Assembly (NCBI GenBank): GCA_900764025.1
Contig: CAAFMM010000160.1
Location: 1-7,725 of the forward strand
Length of the DNA stretch: 7,725 nt
Origin: an uncultured Collinsella sp.
GTDB taxonomy: Bacteria > Actinomycetota > Coriobacteriia > Coriobacteriales > Coriobacteriaceae
Direction: 5' to 3'
Under the pieces are notes generated by a model. That model saw only the letters and a program-made list of their open reading frames with translations, did no database searches and was not told the DNA's origin. The position numbers and the translations under genes are program-made. This document shows positions 1-5,955 of this stretch, piece by piece. The stretch's first letter is position 1. Each line of letters opens with the position of its first letter.

Positions 1-36
1 AATCGCCACACTGGATAGTTCATAAGGAAGGTCACT

Positions 37-216
37 ATGCTCGTACCTAAACAAAAGCAGGGTCGTATCAGCACTCACACCCGTCGTTCAGCAAACATGA
101 AGATCTCGGCTGCGGCTCAGTCCACGTGCCCCCGTTGCGGTGCTGTCAAGCTCCCGCACCACGTGTGCCCCAGCTGCGGTTTCTACAAGGACCGCGAGGT
201 TATCGTTACCGAGTAA
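37..216 (+). CDS. rpmF: 50S ribosomal protein L32 (zinc-ribbon form)
   Basis: Encodes a 59-residue basic protein, the usual L32 length, which is a structural component of the large ribosomal subunit. The N-terminus (MLVPKQKQGR) followed by a Ser/Thr/Arg-rich segment is typical of L32. Two CxxC pairs (Cys31/Cys34 and Cys44/Cys47, in CPRCG and CPSCG) form the four-cysteine zinc ribbon, so this is the zinc-binding (C+) form rather than the cysteine-free paralogue. The ATG start is supported by the purine-rich Shine-Dalgarno AAGGAAGG at 24-31. Gene context also fits: rpmF commonly precedes plsX, and a YceD/DUF177 gene commonly precedes rpmF. The 36 bases upstream may hold the tail of such a gene (frames end at 16-18 or 23-25), but too little is present to call it. 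Confidence 0.97.
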   Translation: MLVPKQKQGRISTHTRRSANMKISAAAQSTCPRCGAVKLPHHVCPSCGFYKDREVIVTE

Positions 217-219
217 CGG

Positions 220-225
220 TATACT
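220..225 (+). promoter_or_regulatory. Possible -10 box upstream of plsX
   Basis: TATACT lies four bases after the rpmF stop codon and matches the sigma-70 -10 consensus at five of six positions. No convincing -35 element sits 16-18 bases upstream, and there is no TGn extension. If used, it would start a transcript near 232 whose leader holds both hairpins upstream of plsX. This is inference from a short match. Confidence 0.3.
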
Positions 226-239
226 CTGGATGCGATGCC

Positions 240-253
240 GTTCCAAATGGAAC
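240..253 (+). other. Small hairpin in the plsX leader
   Basis: GTTCC (240-244) pairs perfectly with GGAAC (249-253) around an AAAT loop. It lies just before the larger terminator-like hairpin. AAATGG at 245-250 is also exactly complementary to CCATTT at 279-284, so an alternative fold that would compete with the base of the larger hairpin is possible. The stem is short and may be chance. Confidence 0.35.
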
Positions 254-256
254 CAC

Positions 257-286
257 AATGGCCGGCTCAATGAGTCGGCCATTTTT
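257..286 (+). terminator. Rho-independent terminator between rpmF and plsX
   Basis: AATGGCCGGCTC (257-268) pairs with GAGTCGGCCATT (272-283) around a three-base AAT loop. This gives a 12-bp stem with one G-U wobble, and a run of five T follows at 282-286. This is the classic intrinsic terminator form. It ends only five bases before the plsX Shine-Dalgarno. Either it terminates or attenuates rpmF transcripts with partial read-through into plsX, or it folds near the plsX ribosome binding site and affects translation. There is no A-run on the 5' side, so it looks one-directional. Confidence 0.8.
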
Positions 287-290
287 GTAT

Positions 291-296
291 AAGGAG
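291..296 (+). promoter_or_regulatory. Ribosome binding site that sets the plsX start
   Basis: AAGGAG lies seven bases before the ATG at 304 but only one base before the in-frame ATG at 298. Normal spacing therefore selects 304 as the true start, and a start at 298 would add two residues (MY) that are probably not translated. Confidence 0.8.
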
Positions 297-303
297 CATG
301 TAT

Positions 304-1323
304 ATGAGTAACGTTCGCGTTTGTGTAGACGTTGTGGGCGGAGACGAGAAACCTCAGGTTGTTCTCGATGGTATCGAGGCTGCGCTTGCCGCCGATCCCG
401 ATATCGAGGTCTTGGCAGCTGGCCCCGCCGAAATCGTCAATCCCTTTGCAGCTTCCCATGCACGTGTTGAGGCCCTTGAGGCACCTGACGTTATCGCCAT
501 GGATGACGATCCCATTCGCGCCGTGATGACCAAGCGTAAGTCGTCGATCGTGCTTTCTTGCCGCGCCATTAAGAAGGGCAACGCGGATGCGTTCTTCTCC
601 GCCGGCTCGACCGGTGCCATGACCGCCGCTGCCACCGCCTACGTGACGCCGTTTAGGTATCAGGCCGAAGGCAAGAAGCAGCCGGTGCGCCCCTGTCTGA
701 CCAATGCGCTGCCCAATCGCGCCGGCGGTCTGACGGTGCTGTGCGACATGGGTGCCAACCCCGATGTCGAGGTTGACGATATGGTGCGTTTTGCCCAGAT
801 GGGCAGCGCCTATGCCCGCGTCGTCCTGGGCATCGAGCATCCTCGCGTGGGCCTGCTTGCCAACGGCACCGAGGACGAGAAGGGTTCTAACTTTACTAAG
901 GCCTGTTTCCCTGCTATGAAGGCCGCCGTTCCCGGCTTTGTTGGTAACTGCGAGGGCACCGACCTCACCTCAGGCAACTTCGATGTCGTCGTTGCCGATG
1001 GTATGTCGGGCAACATCGCGCTCAAGGCCACCGAGGGCGCTGCCAAGTTTTTGCTGCAGGAACTCAAGGGTGCCTTTATGGCCTCGCTCGGCACCAAGAT
1101 CGCCGCGCTGCTCATCAAAAAGCAGATGCGCGAGATTAAAGCCAAGCTTTCGGGCGACGCCAAGGGCGGCGCGATTCTTTTGGGCCTGCGCGGCGTGGTC
1201 CTGATCGGCCATGGTGCCACCTCGGTCGAGGCTGTTAAAAACGGTACGCTTGCGGCGGCCGAAGCCGTGCGCGCCGGGCTGGTCGAGAATGTCGCCAACT
1301 CCATGGACGGCATCGTTTTATAA
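304..1323 (+). CDS. plsX: Phosphate acyltransferase PlsX
   Basis: Encodes a 339-residue protein, normal for PlsX, a soluble, peripherally membrane-associated enzyme. It converts acyl-ACP and phosphate to acyl-phosphate, the donor used by PlsY in the first step of phospholipid synthesis. Family landmarks run in order: VDVVGGD near residues 8-14, AFFSAGSTGA at 96-105, CDMGAN at 147-152, MGSAYARVVLGIEHPRVGLL at 166-185, NGTEDEKG at 187-194, FVGNCEG at 212-218, DVVVADGMSGNIALK at 227-241 and GGA at 288-290. The start at 304 is chosen from Shine-Dalgarno spacing. Several signature positions differ from consensus: SAGSTGA for SAGNTGA, KGGA for YGGA, and GHGATS for the usual AHGSS. Overall identity as PlsX is clear. 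rpmF upstream and acpP downstream fit the role, although fabH, fabD and fabG are not here. Confidence 0.95.
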   Translation: MSNVRVCVDVVGGDEKPQVVLDGIEAALAADPDIEVLAAGPAEIVNPFAASHARVEALEAPDVIAMDDDPIRAVMTKRKSSIVLSCRAIKKGNADAFFSAGSTGAMTAAATAYVTPFRYQAEGKKQPVRPCLTNALPNRAGGLTVLCDMGANPDVEVDDMVRFAQMGSAYARVVLGIEHPRVGLLANGTEDEKGSNFTKACFPAMKAAVPGFVGNCEGTDLTSGNFDVVVADGMSGNIALKATEGAAKFLLQELKGAFMASLGTKIAALLIKKQMREIKAKLSGDAKGGAILLGLRGVVLIGHGATSVEAVKNGTLAAAEAVRAGLVENVANSMDGIVL

Positions 1324-1360
1324 CAGCGGCGTTATGCGTCTCGGGGCGTGCGTCGTGGGG

Positions 1361-1366
1361 TAGAAT
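1361..1366 (+). promoter_or_regulatory. Possible -10 box upstream of acpP
   Basis: TAGAAT matches the -10 consensus at five of six positions and sits in the plsX-acpP gap. No good -35 element is visible at 16-18 bases upstream. If used, transcription would begin around 1373, just before the palindromic hairpin, placing that hairpin at the extreme 5' end of the acpP operon transcript. The call rests on one short motif. Confidence 0.3.
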
Positions 1367-1379
1367 CAGAACCGTGTCT

Positions 1380-1407
1380 TGGTACCGCCCGGGCGGTACC
1401 ATTTTTT
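1380..1407 (+). terminator. Rho-independent terminator between plsX and acpP
   Basis: A perfect 22-base palindrome (1380-1401; core GGTACCGCCC/GGGCGGTACC) folds into a very GC-rich stem of about nine base pairs with a CGGG-type tetraloop, and six T follow at 1402-1407. It probably ends the rpmF-plsX transcription unit. The acpP ribosome binding site begins only about 17 bases later, so read-through or a start site close to the hairpin must supply the downstream operon. Confidence 0.85.
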
Positions 1408-1424
1408 GGTATTCATGCACTATG

Positions 1425-1432
1425 AGAGGAAG
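1425..1432 (+). promoter_or_regulatory. Ribosome binding site that sets the acpP start
   Basis: AGAGGAAG lies just before the ATG at 1437, with seven bases between the AGAGG core and the start. An in-frame GTG at 1374 would extend the protein by 21 residues, but that extension is encoded by the terminator palindrome and does not resemble ACP, so it is rejected. Confidence 0.75.
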
Positions 1433-1436
1433 CGCT

Positions 1437-1679
1437 ATGGACCGCTCCGAAATCTTCGACAAGATCGCCGAGGTCGCTGCTGACGTTCTGGGCGTCGATG
1501 TTGCCGAAATTAGCGAGGAGACCACCTTTGACGACCTCGATGCCAACTCGCTCGAGCGCCTGCAGCTGGTTACGGCTATCGAGGACGAGTTCAACCTCGA
1601 GATCGATGACGAGACCCTGCTCTCGCTCAACTCTGTCGCCGACGCCGTCGACGCTATCGAAGCTGCCAAGGAGGCTTAA
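1437..1679 (+). CDS. acpP: Acyl carrier protein
   Basis: Encodes an 80-residue, strongly acidic protein of normal ACP length. It carries acyl chains on a 4'-phosphopantetheine arm for fatty acid and phospholipid synthesis in the cytosol. The four-helix ACP pattern is clear: helix I (residues about 3-18), the VDVAEISEETTFDDL loop, the prosthetic-group site at Ser38, and helix II continuing as LQLVTAIEDEF. Ser38 lies in Asn-Ser-Leu, not the usual Asp-Ser-Leu. Relative to E. coli ACP, Asp35 is Asn37, Thr39 is Arg41 and Glu41 is Gln43, so the partner-recognition surface is less acidic. The start at 1437 follows the Shine-Dalgarno. The gene stops three bases before rnc, and its last codons contain the rnc ribosome binding site, so the two are co-transcribed. 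A specialised carrier protein rather than the main fatty-acid ACP is a possible alternative. Confidence 0.93.
   Translation: MDRSEIFDKIAEVAADVLGVDVAEISEETTFDDLDANSLERLQLVTAIEDEFNLEIDDETLLSLNSVADAVDAIEAAKEA
1668..1674 (+). promoter_or_regulatory. Ribosome binding site that supports the TTG start of rnc
   Basis: AAGGAGG, a near-perfect Shine-Dalgarno, lies inside the last codons of acpP, eight bases before the TTG at 1683. This strong site justifies the rare TTG start and implies that translation of rnc is linked to that of acpP. Confidence 0.8.
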
Positions 1680-1682
1680 GTC

Positions 1683-2408
1683 TTGGCTTTATCCGACCGA
1701 CTTACGCGCGCCCAGGAAATCCTGGGCCACGAGTTCAACAATAAGGTGCTGCTGCGCGCGGCGCTTACGCATCCCTCGGCAGTCGAGGGCCAGCCGGTTT
1801 CTGCCAGCTATGAGCGCCTTGAGTTCTTGGGCGATTCCATTTTGGGCGCTGTGGTCGCACGCTCCCTGTTTGAGTCCTATCCGGAGTTTGACGAGGGCAA
1901 GCTCACGCGCTTGAAGGTGTCGCTTGTCTCGGGCGCTACGCTGTCCGAGGTTTCTCACGAGCTGGGCATCGACGACATCATCATCTTTGGTGCCTCCGAG
2001 ACCGGTACCGGTGCGCGCGGCCTGCATTCGGCCCTCGAGAACGTCTATGAGTCGCTCGTGGGCGCGCTGTACCTGGATGCCGGCTGGGACGTTGCGGCGG
2101 AGTTCATTCACCGTACGCTTAAGCCGCATTTGGCTTCCGAGCGTGCCGAGCATCCTGCGAACCCCAAGTCGTTTTTGCAGGAGTGCGTGCAAGCCGACGG
2201 TCACGAACCTCCGGCGTACAAGCTCGTTGGCTCCGAGGGCCCGGCGCATGCGCCCACCTTTACCGCTGTGGTTTTGATCGATGGTATTCGCCAGGGTCGC
2301 GGCTCCGGCTCCTCAAAGAAGGAAGCCGAGGGAGCTGCCGCGCTCGAAGCGCTCGACCGCATGGGTTACACCACCAACGGCGTGATTCTGAACAAGAAGC
2401 ACGTGTAA
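1683..2408 (+). CDS. rnc: Ribonuclease III
   Basis: Encodes a 241-residue double-strand-specific endoribonuclease that matures rRNA and cuts structured mRNAs. The nuclease domain covers about residues 5-150 and contains the signature ERLEFLGDS (44-52), with the metal ligands Glu47 and Asp51. The second catalytic segment is LENVYESLVGALYLD (118-132), with the essential Glu123 in place. The position equal to E. coli Asp114 is Asn120, which is unusual; the offset of six residues is constant between the two motifs, so the alignment is unambiguous. A dsRNA-binding domain follows at about 160-228, including GSGSSKKEAEGAAALEAL, and ends in a short basic tail. Translation starts at TTG with a strong Shine-Dalgarno in acpP. 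smc begins ten bases after the stop. Family identity is certain; catalytic competence is probable but not shown. Confidence 0.96.
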   Translation: MALSDRLTRAQEILGHEFNNKVLLRAALTHPSAVEGQPVSASYERLEFLGDSILGAVVARSLFESYPEFDEGKLTRLKVSLVSGATLSEVSHELGIDDIIIFGASETGTGARGLHSALENVYESLVGALYLDAGWDVAAEFIHRTLKPHLASERAEHPANPKSFLQECVQADGHEPPAYKLVGSEGPAHAPTFTAVVLIDGIRQGRGSGSSKKEAEGAAALEALDRMGYTTNGVILNKKHV

Positions 2409-2418
2409 GCGAGGAACC

Positions 2419-5400
2419 GTGTATCTCAAGTCCCTCACGCTCAAAGGGTTCAAGTCGTTTGCCGACCGCGCCCATATGACGTTTGAGCCGGGCCTGACCG
2501 TCATCGTCGGTCCAAACGGCTCGGGAAAATCGAACATCTCTGACTCGATTCTGTGGGTCCTGGGCGAGCAGAGCGCCAAGCAGCTGCGCGGCCAGGCCAT
2601 GGAGGATGTCATCTTCTCGGGCTCGTCGGCGCGCAAGCCGGTGGGTGTCGCCGAGGTCACGCTGGTGCTCGATAACTCGGACCATATGTTGCCCGTCGAC
2701 TTTGACGAGGTCGCCATCACCCGTCGCATGTATCGCTCGGGCGAAAGCGAGTACCTCATCAACTCGAGTCCGTGCCGCCTGATGGACATTCAGGACATCC
2801 TGCACGATTCGGGCCTGGGCAAGGATACGCATTCCATCATCAGCCAGGGCAAGCTCGACGCCATTTTGCAGAGCCGCCCCGAGGAGCGTCGCGCCCTCAT
2901 CGAGGAGGCCGCCGGCATTTCCAAGCACAAGCGCCGCAAGGAGCGTGCGCTCAAAAAGATTAAGTCGATGGACGAGCACCTGACGCGTGCCCGCGACATC
3001 AATAAGGAAATCGCCCGTCAGCTGCGACCGCTGGAGCGTCAGGTCGATCGCGCGCGCAAGTACAAAGAGCTGTCCTCGCGCGCGAACGAGCTTACGCAGA
3101 TGCTGGCTGTCGATGAGCTTCGTTCGCTGCAGTCGCAGTGGAACGACCTGGAGAGCCGCTCCAAGGAAGGTGCTGCCGAGCTGGAGCTTGCGCAGTACCG
3201 CATGAGCGAAAAGGAGCGCGAGCTCGAGAAGCTCCAGGTTATGCTTGAGGAAAAGGGCCTGTTTGTGGGCGACCTGGGCGAGCAACGCCGTCATATGCAA
3301 GATGTGGTCGGCCGCATTAACTCCGACATGCGCCTGCTCGAGGAAAAGGGCCACAACATGGTGTCGCGCCTGTCTGACATGCGCGGTCAGATTTCGAGCT
3401 CCGAGCATCAGCGTCGTCGCGTGGTCGAGGAGCTCGAGGACGCGCGTGCGCAGCTTGAGGAAGTGACCGGTGCGCATATGCAGGCCCAGGAGGACGTTGA
3501 CGCCGCTGGTCCTGCCGCCGCTGAGCTCCACGAGCGGCGCGTGGCGCTCGACAATCAGATTTCGCAGCTTACGCGTGAGCAGCGCGATGTGCAGCGTGTG
3601 GCTGATAACGCCGCGCTTGAGCTCGCCAAGGTGAAGGATTCCTTGAGCAATGCCGAGGTCGAGGACAACATGTATGCCTCGCGCCTGGAGCAGATTGACG
3701 AGCAGCTCGAGGAGGTCACGGCCTCGCTCGAGAGCCGTCGCAACCGCGCCGAGGAGCTTGAGGGCGCTCTTGAGGAAGCGCGCCAGGCTCAGGTTGATGC
3801 GCGTGAGGCCACCGAGACGGCACGCGCGGCCCTGAAGGACCTGCGTGCCCGCGAGAGCGAGGCACGCAACAAGTTATCCGAGGTGCGCTCGGAGCTTGCC
3901 AGCCAAAAGAAACTCGATGCCCGCATGGCCGACAGCTCGCCGCTCGTGAGCCGTCTGATGGGTGCGCTGGGCGATGATGTCTCGGGTCGTTTGGGCGACG
4001 TGCTCGAGGCTCCTCGTGAGCTCGAAGGCCTGGTCGAGCAGCTGCTTGCCGGCGATATCGATGCTCTTTTGTTTGATGACGCCGCCACGCTTGAGCGTGC
4101 CGGTCGTGCGGCTCTGGACCAAAATAAGGCCTCGGGCGAGGCACTGCTGGTGGCGCGCGGCGTGAGCGGCTCTACCGCCGCTGTGGGCGCCTCCGGTACC
4201 CGTCTGGTTGATCGTCTGTCCGTGCGCGCAGGCTACGGACCCGTCGTCGAGGCGCTGCTCGGCGGCTATTACGTCGTGGACGATCTTTCTGCCGCGCTTT
4301 CGGCGCCGGTCGTTGACGGCGTGACTTACGTGACCCCCGATGGCGCCCGCGTCGCCTGCGGCGGCCTGGTGCGTGTGGGCCTCGATGCCGGCGAGGCGTC
4401 GGGTGCTCTGGAGCGTAAGCGTCGCATTCGCGAGCTGGAGGGGCTTGAGCCCGATTTGGCCGCTGTGTTTGAGCATGTGTCGGATCGGGTCGTCGAGGCC
4501 AACGCGGCCGTTGAGGAAGCGCGTGCCGCTGAGGACGATGCCGCCGGCGAGATCGCCCGTCTTGAGGGCGAGCGCCGCTCGCTGCTCTCCGAGATCGGCC
4601 GCTTGAAGCAAAGCGCCAACAATGCCGAGGTCGAGCGCGTGCGCATCTCCAAGCGTCGCGAGCAGGCCTCCGAAGCCGTTCGCGCTGCGCGCCCGCGGGT
4701 TGATGAGCTCACCCGTTCGCGTGACGAGGCCCGCGCGCAGGCAAGCGATCTGAGCTTGCAGATTGCCGAGGCCAACGACGAACTCGACCGCGTTCGCCGT
4801 GACGATTCCGAGGCCGCCGGCAAGCTCGCCGACGCCAAGGTTCGCCTAGCCCAGACGAGCGAGCGCCTGCGTTCGCTGAAGGGTCGCGTGCCCGACCTGG
4901 AGCATCGTCTTGAGGGCATCGACCGTCGTATCCGCGGAACACGCCAGGCCTCGCGCTCACTCGAGCTGCTGCGTCTGCGCGTCGACCCCATGCACGAGCG
5001 CTATTCGGCCCTGCTGGAGCGCGCATCGGATTGGGCAACTCGCCTGCGTGACCAGGCCTCTCTGGAGGAGGCGGACTCCGCTTCGCTCAAGAAGACCATC
5101 GAGGACGCCAAGGCAGAGGTTGCTCGCGCTAAGGAGCGGGTCGATACCGCCTCCGCCACGCAAAACGAGTTTAAGGTCGCACGCGGCAAGCTCGAGGTGC
5201 AGGTGGAGGCGGCCATCAAGGCCATCACCGCCGATGGCGCCACGGTACTCGAGGAAGCGCTCATGCTTCCTGCTCCTACCGACCGTGATGCCGCCGAGCG
5301 TGAGCTCAACCAGCTCGTGTGCCAGATCAACAACCTTGGTCCCGTTAACCAAGTTGCCATGGAGGAGTACGAGCAGCTCAAGCGCCGCGCCGATTACATC

Positions 5401-5955
5401 GAGGAGCAGCTGGCCGATCTGGAGAGCGCGCGCAAGGCGCTCACCAAGATCACGGTGGCCATTGATCGCAAGATGCGTAAGGCCTTCCTAGTTACCTTTG
5501 AGAAGGTCGACGCGAACTTCCGCGAGATCTTCGCTATGCTCTTCCCGGGCGGCCAGGCTCATCTGGAGATGACCGATCCCGAGCATCCTGCCGAGACGGG
5601 TATCGAGGTCGTGGCGCAGCCGCGCGGCAAGCGCATCACCAAGATGATGCTCATGTCGGGCGGCGAGAAGAGTCTGACGGCGCTCGCCCTGCTCTTTGCC
5701 GTGTATCGCACGCGCACGGTGCCGTTCTATGTGCTGGACGAGGTCGAGGCGGCGCTCGATGACGCCAACCTGTCCAAGCTCATCGGCGCGCTCGATGTGT
5801 TGCGTTCCGATACGCAGCTCTTGGTTATCTCGCATCAGCGCCGTACTATGGAGGACGCTGACGTCCTCTATGGCGTCTCGATGCAAGCCGACGGCGTCAG
5901 TCGCGTCGTCTCGCAAAAACTCGATCGCGAAACCGGAAAGGTCGTGAATGCATAA
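2419..5955 (+). CDS. smc: Chromosome segregation protein SMC
   Basis: Encodes a 1178-residue protein, the full length expected for bacterial SMC, the ATPase that dimerises and, with ScpA and ScpB, compacts and aligns the chromosome. The N-terminus (MYLKSLTLKGFKSF) is canonical. Walker A GPNGSGKS is at 31-38, followed by an ATPase half-domain to about 165. A long charged coiled coil runs from about 165 to 505, the hinge from about 510 to 665 (glycine-rich, with GYGPVVEALLGGYYVV), and the return coil from about 665 to 1000. The C-terminal head holds NNLGPVNQ (971-978), the ABC signature MSGGEKS (1079-1085), Walker B FYVLDEVEAALDD (1103-1115) and the switch histidine in VISHQRR (His1139). The GTG start has GAGGAA just upstream at 2411-2416 and lies ten bases after rnc. 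The stop codon overlaps the ftsY start (TAATG). No frameshift or missing motif is seen. scpA and scpB are not in this window. Confidence 0.97.
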   Translation: MYLKSLTLKGFKSFADRAHMTFEPGLTVIVGPNGSGKSNISDSILWVLGEQSAKQLRGQAMEDVIFSGSSARKPVGVAEVTLVLDNSDHMLPVDFDEVAITRRMYRSGESEYLINSSPCRLMDIQDILHDSGLGKDTHSIISQGKLDAILQSRPEERRALIEEAAGISKHKRRKERALKKIKSMDEHLTRARDINKEIARQLRPLERQVDRARKYKELSSRANELTQMLAVDELRSLQSQWNDLESRSKEGAAELELAQYRMSEKERELEKLQVMLEEKGLFVGDLGEQRRHMQDVVGRINSDMRLLEEKGHNMVSRLSDMRGQISSSEHQRRRVVEELEDARAQLEEVTGAHMQAQEDVDAAGPAAAELHERRVALDNQISQLTREQRDVQRVADNAALELAKVKDSLSNAEVEDNMYASRLEQIDEQLEEVTASLESRRNRAEELEGALEEARQAQVDAREATETARAALKDLRARESEARNKLSEVRSELASQKKLDARMADSSPLVSRLMGALGDDVSGRLGDVLEAPRELEGLVEQLLAGDIDALLFDDAATLERAGRAALDQNKASGEALLVARGVSGSTAAVGASGTRLVDRLSVRAGYGPVVEALLGGYYVVDDLSAALSAPVVDGVTYVTPDGARVACGGLVRVGLDAGEASGALERKRRIRELEGLEPDLAAVFEHVSDRVVEANAAVEEARAAEDDAAGEIARLEGERRSLLSEIGRLKQSANNAEVERVRISKRREQASEAVRAARPRVDELTRSRDEARAQASDLSLQIAEANDELDRVRRDDSEAAGKLADAKVRLAQTSERLRSLKGRVPDLEHRLEGIDRRIRGTRQASRSLELLRLRVDPMHERYSALLERASDWATRLRDQASLEEADSASLKKTIEDAKAEVARAKERVDTASATQNEFKVARGKLEVQVEAAIKAITADGATVLEEALMLPAPTDRDAAERELNQLVCQINNLGPVNQVAMEEYEQLKRRADYIEEQLADLESARKALTKITVAIDRKMRKAFLVTFEKVDANFREIFAMLFPGGQAHLEMTDPEHPAETGIEVVAQPRGKRITKMMLMSGGEKSLTALALLFAVYRTRTVPFYVLDEVEAALDDANLSKLIGALDVLRSDTQLLVISHQRRTMEDADVLYGVSMQADGVSRVVSQKLDRETGKVVNA

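Noticed and set aside
1..36. Possible tail of an upstream YceD/DUF177 gene
   Set aside because: Two frames end here (stops at 16-18 and 23-25), and gene order makes it likely, but five to seven residues cannot identify a protein.
288..293. TATAAG as a -10 box for a nearly leaderless plsX transcript
   Set aside because: It overlaps the terminator tail and Shine-Dalgarno, has no -35 element, and a start near 300 would discard the good ribosome binding site.
88..840. A 250-codon open frame on the minus strand across rpmF and plsX
   Set aside because: It crosses a terminator and two well-supported genes on the other strand, and the translation resembles no known protein.
1374..1436. GTG start giving ACP a 21-residue N-terminal extension
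   Set aside because: The extension is encoded by the terminator palindrome and T-run. The ATG at 1437 has a good Shine-Dalgarno and gives the normal ACP length.
2260..3531. A 423-codon open frame on the minus strand over rnc and smc
   Set aside because: It lies antisense to two certain genes. Its composition is that of the complementary strand of GC-rich, charged coiled-coil codons, and no family motif is visible.
3648..4635. A 16-base exact direct repeat inside smc (3648-3663 and 4620-4635), encoding NAEVE in both coiled-coil arms
   Set aside because: Low-complexity Glu/Val/Ala codons in a coiled coil readily give short matches. The two sites are not at equal distance from the hinge, and no longer repeat surrounds them.
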